From positions 40,283 through 102,282 of the forward strand of contig NMRA01000552.1 of NCBI GenBank assembly GCA_002633005.1: a stretch of DNA of 62,000 nucleotides, given 5' to 3'. Made by a program: the position numbers and the translations under genes. Numbering within the stretch: position 1 is the first letter of the stretch; each line of letters begins with the position of its first letter. Source of the DNA: Phoronis australis. Its lineage: Eukaryota; Phoronida; Phoronidae. Below are positions 22,715 to 34,361 of this stretch, piece after piece. A model generated the notes under the pieces. The model was not told the origin of the DNA. It worked only from the letters and a program-made list of their open reading frames with translations, and searched no databases.

Positions 22715-23850
22715 ACAAAACGGCGCCATTTTTACAATATTTCACATGTGTCAAGCAAAATATCTTATCTTCATTCTCGGGGAACTTCAAATACAAACTA
22801 GAAAGATTAATGTCACGGCATGACAATAACAGACTCTGCGCGTGCGTATTACTGGAATTATTATGGGAAGTTACTGACAGCAACCCGTTTACCAATATGA
22901 AAAGGAATTCTTTAAAATTGTAGAAGAAATTACATATTAATTTTTTGATGACCTTTCCAGTAATTGACCTCTTCCGGTGCATTATGAGCCCCGATGAGGG
23001 AGTAATTGTTAACTCGATTAAAAGTGTGGTTAATGCTAATAATCACAGATATTTTACTTTAAGCACTTCAGAATACTAGATGAATGAAGTGGTCAAACTT
23101 TCAGAAGAAAAATGCACCTAATGACCCCATGGGTGCACCAAATGACCTGAAAATTTAGAATTCAAACTCAATCGCACTTAGTAAACAGATACGTAATTCT
23201 GAAGTCTAGCTCAAAATTTTAGTTTGCACTCAATGACCTTTGACCTATTTTTTCTGATTGGTTAGGCCTATTGCAAAGTAAAGTAGGGTATTCAATTGGC
23301 ATGTTGACTTACACCAGTCTGCTGAAATTGAAAAGAATTCCTTGAAAAACGTAAGGCATATAACATTTTGAACGTTACATGACCTTTACACTAATTGACC
23401 TTATCCGGTGCATTTTAAGCATCTTTAGAATTATTGCAAAGCCCATGGAAAACGCTGAGAATCACAGTTGTCTAACGGTTGACACATCAGAATACTTACT
23501 GATTAAAACGATCAAATTTTCAGAAGAAAAATGCACCTAATGACCCCATGTTTGCACTAAATGACCTGAACCTTTGGATTCCGATTTGATTTACCTGTGG
23601 CAATCAGACCTCTCAATTTGAAGTGTCTAGCTCAAAATTTTAGTTCGCACCTAATGACCTTTGACCTATTTCACCTGATTGGATGACCCGATTACTTAGA
23701 AAAGTATTTTTTAAATTGTCATGTTGACTGATACCTGTGCACCGAATTTGAAAAAGATAGCTTTAAAACTGAAGGAGGAGTAGCATTTTGAAAATCATAT
23801 GACCTTTGCACCAAACGACCTCTTCCGGTGCAATATGGAATATGATTATA
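22715..23850. repeat. ~425-bp tandem array, about 2.5 units
   Basis: 'ccggtgca' landmarks recur at about 22976, 23405 and 23825. 'aatgcacctaatgacccca' recurs at about 23110 and 23531. Each unit contains 'gacctttgacctat' and 'agctcaaaattttagtt'. The first part (22715-23020) has an inverted copy at 36040-36310, so the unit is also dispersed. No coding potential was seen. Confidence 0.75.
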
Positions 23851-23939
23851 TAACCAATCAAAATTTATATACTGTCAAAAGTTATATGCTGAATTTAAAG
23901 ACCGTACCTGCACCCAATTTGGAGTTATTAAGCCTCAGA

Positions 23940-24165
23940 GTTGGTCGGAAGAAGAATAAGTAGAATAAGAATAAGAATAAAATTGAAGAAAACCCAGGAA
24001 CAACAGTACTCTGCGCTTACACGCGCAGAGTAATAAGAAGAATAAAATTGAAGAAAACCCAGGAACAACAGTTCTCTGCGCTTACACGCGCAGAGGAATA
24101 AGAAGAATAAAATTGAGGAAAACCCAGGAACAACAGTACTCTGCGCGTGCAAGCGCAGAGTAAAT
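23940..24165. repeat. 65-bp minisatellite with hairpin in each unit (3 copies)
   Basis: 'cccaggaacaac' recurs at 23993, 24058 and 24123 (period 65). Each unit ends in an 8-bp perfect stem CTCTGCGC/GCGCAGAG with a 6-nt loop, at 24009-24030, 24074-24095 and 24139-24160. The loop is ttacac in two units and gtgcaa in the third, while the stem is unchanged. The array abuts the 425-bp repeat. Confidence 0.85.
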
Positions 24166-24174
24166 ATGTACTGC

Positions 24175-26642
24175 GCAGCGAGAAAAACGGCACCACCGCG
24201 TGGACATTAGTTTACTACTTATCCGAGGTCAAAGGTTAAAGGGCTTTCAATCAAATCGCCAGGTACGGAACAGCTTCGCTATACCCTCAGTCCATTCATT
24301 CACAAAATCGCCATTACATTGAGTCAACGAGGTTTACTAATGGTAGAATGGTGCAAGGAAAAACACGCATACGACCGTTGGCGTTGTTACGTTCGCCTCA
24401 GGCCTCTGTGGTCATGAACACAGCAAGTTGTGAAAAGAGATTAATCCTCACCCTAATTCCTTCATTCAGTTAATAAATTGACATTTCAATGTTTTGACCT
24501 CATGCTAACGACGTGCTTTAACTACCGATTCGATTTTTATTATCCATTTCTTACTTGGTTTCGTATCAATCTCCCAGCACGTGACTTGTACAGGCTTACG
24601 TGTATACCAATGAACTGTGACCTATTTACATATAAAAGTAGGTCAAATGTCGCAAACAACAGTAGTTAGCTGGGGAATGATACGTTTCAATCATAATTAA
24701 GTTATTTACGGGGACGCTGGTCACTTAAGGCACTTTAAATTGATTACCATTGCACCTACCTAAGTAATTAATGTTCACAAAAAATTGAGAAGAGGTTCCC
24801 CTATCCCAGGATTATGGCAGAGGATGAAGGCCACTTGGGCATGTTGGTTGCAACCATCTACTCCATTTAACCTTCTCAAAAATTTTTGACTTAAAGTGCT
24901 TAAAATCACACCCACAGTATAACACCCATTATCCCTTGGCGCAAGCCGTGGCGACGTGGCAACTGATTAAGTGAGTTCGAAAAAAAACAGGATTGCAGGA
25001 GTATTTGTTTAAACTGGGAACAAATGAAAACATTAACGGCCTCCTCAGAGGCATCTCTCTATGCGGTACTTCTAAACTTATAGGAACATGACTTATGGTT
25101 TAACCAATGTGATGCATAATTTGCCGAAAAGTATCTGACACATGGAGTACCTATGGTATGATCACCGTCTCTACTGGATCAGCGGATTGTCTAAGTCTTA
25201 GGCAGCCAAGGGGCTGAACAAGTTAAAACATAACTAGTGATAATATTGAAACACACTTGGAAAACACCAAGATGTACCTTTCAAAAACACGTACCTGTTT
25301 TTCAAAGCTATAAAGTTGTTACTTCTTTCTCTTTCTTGAAATGTGGTCCATAATATACTTTTCCTGCTAACAAATAATGCTCTCATGTTTCATAATGTTC
25401 CTATCTTGTTCAGGTTAATTGGGTGTTTCAGATTTTGGAAGTCTAATTGGTTTCCTTGGGAAATTTTGGGTAACATCTGTATCACTTTCAGCAGCTTCAG
25501 CTTTATTGCTACTGCTGGTGTCTTGAAACGTTGCTATGCCTTTCTATGTCCTTTCAATTTTTGGTCTGACACTTGGTCTTCTACAGCAGTATACGGTGTA
25601 TAGGCTATACCAGGACATGCAGGTATTTTCTGCACAAACGTTTGTGACACCTATTCTTTTTGATCTACTGATCTACAGAATTCCACAGTCCATCAGCTTT
25701 CGTCAGGATGCTTCTCTAAGCTTCTTCAGGTTCTGGCATCACAATTTTGTGTTTGATAAACCTTGAATTATACAGGCATCACACTCCATGGGAGCAGCCA
25801 TAATGAAGAAACTAAGCACAACAATACAATCCGGCTCTCTGATTGGTCAATTTAATAGAAAAGCGCCTCCAAGTGGCAGGAATGTGCATAATATTTTGTG
25901 CAACAAAAACTCCATTTTTTAAAAAATGTGCAAGTGTAGACGTGGGAAGTTTTTGGAATTTAATTTATAGGTATATTATCTAGCCACATAGAAAAAAACT
26001 AAGTTGCCCCCCAAAGTACTCACAAGGATGAACGCCATGAGATCTGGCCCACCGACTATTAGCCTCAGAAGGGCACATTACCTGGGCTTATTTGCGAATC
26101 GTGGGCACATGTCTCGATATGGGAACCACTAATTGACCTATCGTGGCGTTTCGTATCACTTGCCAGGCATGTTTTCGAGAAATAAGAAGCTGGCATCTCT
26201 TTGCAACACCTAAAACCATTTCCCATGTGACACTGCGAAAAGAATCTGTTGAGACCAATTCTATTGCGATAAATGGTTCAAATCAAAACTTAGTTTCTTC
26301 GAAGGCACGCGGGTTAGTTGCTGTTTTTACTACTGAAGGTTTTTTGTGTAAATGTCATGGATAAAGAACTTCAGCATATCTAAAACGTTATACTAGTTAA
26401 CCGTCGGCGTCATTCTCTTGGTGGCAACGCAGTTAAAGTAGTTCTGGTAGCAATAAATTTTCTGTTTTGAAAAATCTAACAAAATGTATTAGGTAAATCT
26501 TCATTTCATTGAGCTTTTGTTGAATAAGTGGCTTTTGGTTTGAGCTTAATCTGCTGAGCAACTGCCCTTATAGCATTTTGCTGGACAATATATGCCGTCA
26601 TTAATTACCTGCACAACGATGATAATTACAACTGTGTTTCAG
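24175..26642. other. Intron; one exon-like remnant, otherwise nothing
   Basis: Apart from the ABCC-like reading at 25536-25745 (see findings), the region shows no gene. It separates exons 9 and 10 of the ABCC gene. Confidence 0.4.
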
Positions 26643-26702
26643 TTGCTTAATTTACACCAACTATGGCGTCTTTTTGTGATATTTATTTCGTATTCGTCAA
26701 AG

Positions 26703-26849
26703 GTAACATTGTCGGTATTTGGACTTTACGTTGGACTGAGCAGCGACAATGTTTTGGACGCAAAGAAAATGGCTCTAGCTTTGTCCTACTTCGTTTTGGC
26801 AATGGGGAGTGTGTTCATGCTGATACCAGCTTTTGAGAAAGGCACTAAG
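26703..26849 (+). CDS. ABCC1-like: ABCC exon 10: TM10-TM11 of TMD1 (acceptor choice uncertain)
   Basis: This 147-bp exon (49 codons, phase 0 to 0) ends at AAG|gtaagt. It encodes VTLSVFGLYVGLSSDN followed by V-L-D-A-K-K-M-A-L-A-L-S-Y-F, the counterpart of the family's 'A-V-Y-V ... L-D-A-x-x-A-F-x-S-x-x-L-F'. Two in-phase acceptors exist. The acceptor at 26702 (pyrimidine-rich, caaag) gives the length expected from relatives, and I chose it. A cleaner tttcag at 26642 would add 20 residues starting LLNLHQLW. Two other exons here (28315, 33300) also use acceptors with A at -3, which supports the choice. Confidence 0.85.
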
Positions 26850-26960
26850 GTAAGTGCTTGAATGTTCTATGGTATATTCTATTGTAAACACATTGCATTA
26901 ACACCGGCCTGATCTTATAGGTCATGTCAATCAAGTGCTATCTTTCAGTAAACAAGCAGC

Positions 26961-27252
26961 TTGCGCGCACCCAGCCTTTAATATGCGGGGCTCGAATTTC
27001 TGACGATGTGGACCTTTTCATGGGCGCACTAAAATGGGGGAAGGGGCTGGAATTTTTGCGAATGTGGAACTTTTACTAAAAAACGAGGTACGTTGTGCGT
27101 TCGCCGAACTTTGGTAGTTCCTGTCTTTTTACCTTTTTAGTGGACTTTTGTCTCGTTTTCTCGAAATTTTTGTTTCTGTGAGGCGGATCTTCTTGCCCAC
27201 TTCGCCAAATGGGAGAGAAGGGGGGGTCGTTCGAGCCCCTGGGTGCGCGCAT
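26961..27252. mobile_element. TIR element, copy 2 (non-autonomous, ~292 bp)
   Basis: Bounded by tgcgcgcacccag (26962-26974) and its complement (27239-27251), and shares most of its interior with 20651-20889. It is longer because it keeps a block containing 'gcggggctcgaattt' and 'actaaaaaacgagg'. It lies about 110 bp after the donor of exon 10. No coding capacity. Confidence 0.75.
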
Positions 27253-27259
27253 GAGTAGA

Positions 27260-28314
27260 GCAGCCAAACAAATCTTATGCCATTCTGCTCCTGGCATTAT
27301 TGTATGATATGATCGTTGTTTAAAATATATGGTTGCAAATAAATATACACATTTATCGTCGTCTCTCGCTGACTGCTCTCTGTCAAGTCGTACGACAGGG
27401 TATAATATTAAAGGAATTACCCCTACAAAGGACGGTGTTTCTAGAAGAAAATTTTAGGAAGTGGTAACTTTATCATGGAATATCTTTGCAAGTGGTCTTC
27501 ATTCAAATCCACTCTCTAAGCTGGAGCATCCCAATTGTCCAGCTACGGCCAGTCAAAAATATGGTTGGGTACCTCCACCTTAGAGATACGCGTTAACTTT
27601 TAAACACCCAAGAGCGTGGAACAACAATTACTATCAAATGAAACATTACAGTGGCCTAAAATGTGATAAACAGACTAAATTGCTACTGAAAGTGGTTCCC
27701 TGCCACTGAAACGGAATTCAACCTGGTCACCAGGTATTTTCAGGATTTGGTTGTAAACATTTTTAATTTCTGTTGAAAATAACACATTTTCTTTTAGTTT
27801 CAATAAAAAAATGATCGCCACTTCAATTTTTCTCCCACAAAGCAAAGCACGTTTACTTATTTGGTATGGCAAGACATAGACTTAACAAATTTCCGATATG
27901 GAAACTGTGTCCTTTGACCTCAAGCGACTTCAAGCAACGGACTGTGAGCGCATGCGCGCTTTTATCGCAAGGGGATTGAAAACTGTTGTAACGGCAGAGT
28001 TTTTCCTTCGGGCGTATTTCTAGAGTCGTGAATTTTATGATTTTCTGGAAATTCCATCTCAGGGGAAAATGAATTACTCAGTACTAGATATCGCTATATG
28101 GTACGTTTGTCAGGAATTGTTTAAAAGAACCTTTTGACGAGCTTTCGCATTGCATGCCTCTTTAACTTACAGTTCATTGAAAGTTCCGCTGTTGCTGCTT
28201 GCGAATTTGTATAACCTCTGAACATTGGAATCATGTTAAAATTTGCATTTTACAGCTTGAAACTGTTTATACATAGATTTCCTCCAAGGATAAAAGGCTG
28301 TTTCTTATTTGAAG
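27260..28314. other. Intron, nothing recognised
   Basis: AT-rich intron before exon 11. No repeat or open frame of interest. Confidence 0.4.
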
Positions 28315-28399
28315 GCTAGCATTGCTGTCACTCGGATCGCCAAGTTTTTAAGAGAAGACGAACTGGACTTAAAGCAGGTCACGCACGAAAATTCGAAAG
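28315..28399 (+). CDS. ABCC1-like: ABCC exon 11: end of TMD1, link to NBD1
   Basis: This 85-bp exon (phase 0 to 1) lies between ttgaag and AAAG|gtaagc. It encodes A-S-I-A-V-T-R-I-A-K-F-L-R-E-D-E-L-D, the standard MRP sequence after TM11 ('A-S-V-S-x-x-R-I-x-x-F-L-x-x-E-E-L'), then a short polar connector into NBD1. The last codon is split and completed as GCA by the next exon. Confidence 0.95.
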
Positions 28400-29318
28400 G
28401 TAAGCATGCATTGTTTGTGTTTCCATTGGAATTTTCATTTCACAGATGCCATTCAGGGTATTGGTATTATTAAAAGGATACTAAATCGGCATCGCGAATG
28501 ACCATGGTGTTGACCATGTCAATCCAAGGCTGTGAGAGAAAGACGGTCCAACTCTAGTCACATGTATTACTTCGATGACACCTTGAGACCTTTCTGATTG
28601 AATAATGCCCTCACATCAACTTAGTGTTATGGCATTGTCAAGTACAAGAACCAGTTTGGGATGAAAACACCGAAACTCAATATCCTTGAAATTTCATTTG
28701 ACATTTTCATGTAGGCCTCTCCATCTGTTACGGTTTTGTCTCATAGTTCGTAGACTTTGTTAGTTCGAACGCCACCCTTGAAACACGGTGTTTGTCTATA
28801 ATAGTCTGAAACAAAACTAGTTCTTCATGTTTGCGTCGGAAAAAATAATTCGTACATCCTCTTTGGATAGGTAAAATGGTAATTTGTATTATCACAAATC
28901 AATAAGGGCATATTCTATTCGGGTAATAGGAATCCTCGGTTCGCTAGTATAGAGCTCGAAAAGTCGTTTTTCAGATTGTCGTTTTTGGCGACAGAAAATA
29001 TGGAAATGGCAACAAGATTTTCCAGTTTTTGTTATAGGAAAAATTTATTTTTTGAAGGAAAACTAACGGCGTTGATAGTACGAATAACTTAGGCTTTCAT
29101 AAAGACGTAATATATTGCTTGAAACTTAAGATTATTTGGGAAAACTTAAATTTTATACCTTAAGTAACTTAAGGTGGTGTTGAAAACTAAAGTTTCTCGT
29201 AAGAACTTGAATTTTTCCTAAAAAACTTAGGTTGTTCTCCAAAAGCTTAATTTTCCGCCAAAATCTTAAAGAGTTCCCACCATGCATTTTCTTACTTTTT
29301 CAGGTTTCAGTTTGCTAA
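28400..29318. other. Intron with weak ~30-bp periodicity near its end
   Basis: Between 29080 and 29270 phrases like 'aaaacttaa.ttt' recur roughly every 30 bp, a heavily diverged minisatellite at best. The rest shows nothing. Confidence 0.3.
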
Positions 29319-30078
29319 TATGAATCGAATACCATAAAATCTTACTAAATAGGCACTTTTTATGCCAAATAGTCGCAATTTTTTAATTTTGAAGAAAAAT
29401 TACTTATTTCTAAATTTCCCGCCAAATGATGCAATGGGTGGAAGACGGTTGGCCGCTTGACAATCATTTGCGATGTCGGAACACCGCAGGTCAGTAAACA
29501 AGGACGATATTGGGCGAGAATTGGACAATAATTATGCAGACAGAGAGGAAAGTGGATACGGGCATCACACTCAAGTACTTGAAGAATCGGAGAATGAATT
29601 CGATTTCCCATTTAGCGAACTTTCGTCGACTTTGAGGCCGTTTGAACTCGACCCTATAATTTTTTACGTACAAGGCAGAAAATCTGCACGATTATTGAAC
29701 CGGACGTGGGCTACAGTTGTACCGGAAATTATTTACTTCCGGTTAAAGATGGCGGAAATAACGGCAATTGCGCATGCGCACCTCGATTTTGGGCTAAAAA
29801 CGATTTCTCCTGTAGAGGGCGCATTATAAGACCAATTGCTTCGAAATTTTTCAGGTTTCTGTTTTCTTTGACAAGCTATTATCTTTTACTGAAAAACGGG
29901 AAGTTGCTTTCAAGGTAGTGGATCTGGTGCATTTTGACCCATTTTCAGTCGTGCTGAGGTGCCACTTTCAACTCCAAAATAAAATAACGTGAATTCTTGC
30001 ATGTGGATTCTCTGAGGTATATTCTCTCAAATGAACTATAACAATGTTTCTATCAGACTTGCCATTTTATAGTTATTT
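29319..30078 (+). repeat. Composite dispersed repeat, longest copy (~760 bp)
   Basis: Its first half matches 14729-14945 and its second half matches 10165-10595, so all three derive from one family. It contains a 118-codon open frame (29473-29829) starting M-S-E-H-R-R-S and rich in Asp/Glu at its N-terminal end. The frame runs into the noncoding-looking second half, so it is probably the damaged start of an element-encoded protein. The superfamily is not recognised. Confidence 0.65.
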
Positions 30079-31598
30079 GATTTTCAATTTCTTTTAAAAT
30101 GCAAAGTTTGAAAATTTTCGAAAATTTTACAGCACTTTTCGAAACCATCCAGTGAGATAGAGTTTTGAACAGGCTTTCAGAAGATATTGCTAGGACGTCT
30201 ACTTATTGATTTTCTGATAGCTCTGTTCCTTTGTTGACCGGTCTTGCTGCACTGGTGTTGGTTTAATTTCTGTTGAACAAGACTGTAGCCTATTTGTTAC
30301 AAGTTTCTGACATTTTTGCTAGTCATATGAATGTTATGGTGTTGTTCATTATCGCCACCTTCATCATCATAATCATCATCGTCGATTTCTTCTCCATCGT
30401 CGTCTTTTCAGTTAATTGCGCCAAATGTCGCTCCTCCGAGCGCTTTCATTTGGTTGTTACCAAATCAAGTTGAACACTAACACAGAATAGCTTTATTCGT
30501 TGAATACTTCAGAACCGATCTTTGACGCGTTTCACTAGCTAGTGTTTTAGGCTACTTTTGCAAGTTTTTGGATGTGCCTAAAAAGAATTCGGACCACGGA
30601 ATACAAGGAAGGAAAAAATATTGGGTGAGGGGGGCACAAACCAATTTGACTTCGCCAACCTACCCCCTTGCTATCGCCACCCCCCCACCCGTTCTCTGGA
30701 TGTCGCCGTATTTGTACCGAGCCCTCCACGTCTGCCATAGGTGGGGGTAATACCGGGGATGCAGCCATCAGGATATTAGTAACCGTGATCCAACAAAGTT
30801 TCACGGAGAGTAATGATAAGTCTTGGGCCACCATACTGATGGGTACCGTAACATGGGGTGAAGGCGGCAGTTTTTGTGCTTTTTATTCAATTACTTTGTA
30901 GTTATGTAACAGAAAGAAATGCTGGTGGGCTTAACATCCGGACAGCTATTCCCACCAACGAAACTAATTGTTTCTGTTTGGGATTTCTGATTTTTAGGGT
31001 TAACCTAACGGTTTTTGTAACTGCCAACTTTGTCTCCCAAGCAGGGAAACTTGGCTCTGTAATCTCCAAAGCGGGTAAAGTTGGCATTGCAATCTTTTTG
31101 TACACGGTGAAATTAAATGTTGCAGTAGTTGTCTCAAAACTGATAAGTGGATGACAAGTATTAAGTATATAAAACTATTTCCCATGACTGCCGCGAATAT
31201 TCGAATCAAAAGATTTCAGGAGTTGGGCAAAAAATGAAGCAGTTCAATATACAAAACATGTACCATTGAACATAATTATGTCTTATAACTAACCCCCAGT
31301 TCGTTATCGGCAACTAATGGCTCAATAAACGAAAACACTTCTAAAATGATTTTAATGTAATAAAAAGGAATGAATTTGAATAGAAACTTTATTCATCAAC
31401 AAAAACAATTCACAAATGAGATCAATTTAAGCTAAAATTATTCCACTTCTGTTAAACTTACAAAACTATGGGAAATACTCAAGCTGGGTCTTAAACCTAT
31501 TGTTTCAGCTTTTTGCACAAATGCCTTCAACATCATGTCGAGAATCATGATTTGATGAATACAAAATCATATGTATCTTGATCTGTGCCACAGAAAAC
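30079..31598. other. Intron with TCA/TCG-rich microsatellite; no gene
   Basis: A degenerate trinucleotide tract (tcatcatcataatcatcatc and related) lies near 30360-30415. Around 30610-30740 the sequence is C-rich with several runs of C. No exon was recognised. Confidence 0.4.
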
Positions 31599-32096
31599 TC
31601 ACGATGCGTATTCGTCACATTCATAGTCTGAGTCGATGTCACCTGCACATTCAGTGTGAACCCATCGTAAACAAGTACAACAAAAGATCATGTCTTCCTG
31701 TCCTCTCCCCGCACACAAAACAAAACGATTCCTTATCAAAAATATGGCGTTCAGTAATCACGTGTCTTGTCCTTTTAGAACCTTTTTTAGACTTTCTTTT
31801 GGTTTCTGTCAATTTCTTTCCCATTGTTTTCGTGTTAGCACTTCATAATTGAGGGGTGCGATTACTTGGCTTTTTAGTGAGAGGATTGAGCAGGGGTGAA
31901 ATCATGCTTGGAGTAACTGTCTCAGACTGTTCAGGAACCGTTTTATTTTGCGACCACTTTTGACTAGCAAGGCCTTCACCATTAGGTGTAAATCCAAATT
32001 GTCCACGGGGAAACCCCAGTCAGCCATCACTGCTACATTATCTGCGATTGACTTTTCTTCAGTGNGAAAGCGAAGGGTTGGCAAAATCACCGTCAA
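31599..32096 (-). pseudogene. pogo/Tigger-like transposase relic (HTH and C-terminal zinc finger, DDE deleted)
   Basis: On the minus strand, 32096-31902 reads T-E-E-K-S-I-A-D-N-V-A-V-M-A-D-W-G-F-P, resembling the CENP-B/Tigger-type DNA-binding domain ('E-E-x-x-x-x-x-x-x-x-M-A-x-x-G-F-P'). Further along, 31729-31599 gives C-F-V-C-G-E and, after a frameshift, FCCTCLRWVHTECAGD then Y-E-C-D, ending in a stop. This is the PHD-like C-terminal finger carried by many invertebrate pogo-type transposases. The catalytic DDE core between them is largely gone. An assembly 'n' (32065) lies in the first part. Confidence 0.5.
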
Positions 32097-33011
32097 GTTT
32101 CCTTAGTCAGATACTTTCGAATACATGTTTACCTAATGCACTGCAGTCTGAAAGTAAGTGCGGTAGACGACATCATTAAAATCGGAGTTACTGAACCTGG
32201 CGTCGTTCTTGAAGTTTGTGAATATGGGAAGAAAATAAAGTGACAAGTATTATATTTTGAAGTAAACTTATCACCCGGGAAAATAATTTGTTACTTGTAA
32301 TATAATTCAGTTTGCCAAACCACCGTCTCGGAGGTCGTCGTTACACTCATTGTCATAATCGACCTTTACATCGAATAATTCGAACCCTTGACTTTCTTTG
32401 CTAACAGTTCCTACGCTCAGTGTTGTGTCTATTAATTAGAAAGCATAACTCTCAAGGGAAAATGGTTCGTACACCAGTGTACGAACTATTAGAGAAAACG
32501 CGTGCTTAAATTTGTTTTCTGATTTGCATTAACCTGTCGGTTATCACTTATTTGTGCCGTGTGTAGTACATCTTTATTTGCCAATCTTTACTTGTTCCAA
32601 ATTATAGAAGTGATTGGTTTTACTTGTCCACAGTAGTGTGTGTGGAAATTCTAATTATAAAATTTTTTTACAAGTCTGGTGTGATTTTCAGTGGCATATG
32701 CATTGAAAATGTTCTCATTAGACGTGTCGCTATTTACAAGTATAGATCTCAACAACGGAAGTTGTTTATTTTCCTTCGCATCCACGTTTGAAGAAGCCTT
32801 GGATTTGAAAGTTCTTGAATGCAAATTTTCATGTTCATCCACATTAACAGTCGATTGACCATTACATCACCTATTAACGTCCATCATATTTTACTCAGAT
32901 CACTATGCAAGCAAACTCGAAACAATTTTCAATTTATCTCCTTGACATTAGTATTTTAAGCTTGCAGAAAATTGTGAACGTTTCATCATATACACGTTCT
33001 TTGCTTTGTAG
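32097..33011. other. Intron, nothing recognised
   Basis: A 63-codon minus-strand frame (32651-32842) is hydrophilic and unassigned. No repeat or exon was identified before the exon at 33012. Confidence 0.35.
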
Positions 33012-33075
33012 CATCAGTTCAGGTTTGCGAAGGTGGCTTTTCATGGGAAGATAATGAGCCAATATATTTGAAAAG
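33012..33075 (+). CDS. ABCC1-like: ABCC exon 12: start of NBD1 (A-loop region)
   Basis: This 64-bp exon (phase 1 to 2) lies between gctttgtag and AAAAG|gtaagt. It encodes SVQVCEGGFSWEDNEPIYLK, the first beta strands of NBD1. The Trp in 'F-S-W' matches the aromatic A-loop residue that stacks on the ATP adenine in MRP NBD1. The exon is short but joins the next one in correct phase. Confidence 0.93.
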
Positions 33076-33299
33076 GTAAGTAGTAACTAAAACTCGGCAA
33101 TTCGAAGAACAGATTTTGGAAGAGCGTTTGTATCTCCTTTTACATTTGTCCTGTATGAGATCGTCAACTTTGTACCAATAGACTTCCAACGACTGTGGTT
33201 TCGTATTAAGTTTACTCGAGGGTCTTATGGTAACATGATTTAATCAATTATAATTTACAATTTGACAAAATAAGTTACAATCGTATCTTTTTGTTTAAG

Positions 33300-33426
33300 G
33301 ACAAACCTTGAGGTCCCGAAGGGAAAATTAGTTGCCATTGCAGGAAATGTGGGAAGCGGAAAGACTTCAATCGTGTCCGCCATATTGGGTGAAATGGCAA
33401 AACAGGAGGGCAGTGTTAATGTGGAC
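33300..33426 (+). CDS. ABCC1-like: ABCC exon 13: NBD1 Walker A
   Basis: This 127-bp exon (phase 2 to 0) lies between tgtttaag and GAC|gtaagt. It contains VPKGKLVAIAGNVGSGKTS; the Walker A P-loop G-N-V-G-S-G-K-T-S spans 33343-33369. The Lys at 33361-33363 should bind the ATP beta/gamma phosphates. It is followed by the typical ABCC helix V-S-A-I-L-G-E-M. All P-loop residues needed for nucleotide binding are intact. Confidence 0.98.
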
Positions 33427-34361
33427 GTAAGTAAATAAGGTTTGAAGAGTTAATTAGGGTCTTCAATTTTGAACCCCCTTCACTGTCATCCAAACACAAG
33501 TCTTTAAACGAGTTACTGAAATGTCATCACTGTTGTTTAAACAATGACCATAGGCTATTACATTTGTTTTAAAAAAAGTGACTATAATGACTGATGATTT
33601 TTGTGTTGCCTTAACCCTGTTGTCCTAACTTTTTATAGTTAATTCTTTGGCATCATTTTCTCTTTGGCCTGATGATGATATTGAGTGAAAAGTTATGTCT
33701 ATTTGCATTGTGTTTTCAGTACCTGCGCTGGTTGTAAGATGTTTAATAACCCTTTGGGAAAGAACAAGTGTAAACACTAGTCTCTGATGAAAAAACACAA
33801 GTCACTGATTTTCATAGTGACCAAAATAATCATGAGCAACGTGCAACGGGCATGAGGCCAGTTCATGTTGATTTAATGAAAGGCATTCAAGCTTGAATTG
33901 GGTAATTAGTTTTTCAAGTGCTTCACACAACAACTAGTAACTTTTGGGTTAAGCCATGTTGGTTGGATCACTCATTTTTGTCATCTGAAGCTACGTTTTG
34001 TGATCGCAAGGAAAATGCAACAATTGAAACTCAATTGGCAATGAAAAAAGATGAGCGTCTCTCGCTTATAACTATGCGCCAGTGAGTAGTGTTTGAAGAA
34101 GGGAAATGCGTTCCAAATACGCGTCTTTAAGAGGCAATTCATTTGGCATGTGGAAGTATTCCCATTACGTCCTCTAGCCTGTAAGTTCATCATTTGACAT
34201 GATTTGTGTTTCCTTAATCTTTATTTTTTGGCGTTTAGAAGACATGATTAGAATCAAATGGGCAAAAGTGGATTTTATCTTGTTCCCGTGTACACGTTGG
34301 TTGAATAAAGCACACAGCTAAGTTTCAATATCAATCAAAGGTATGTGATTTTCTATCACAG
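33427..34361. other. Intron, nothing recognised
   Basis: AT-rich intron between two NBD1 exons. No repeat or open frame with protein character. Confidence 0.45.
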
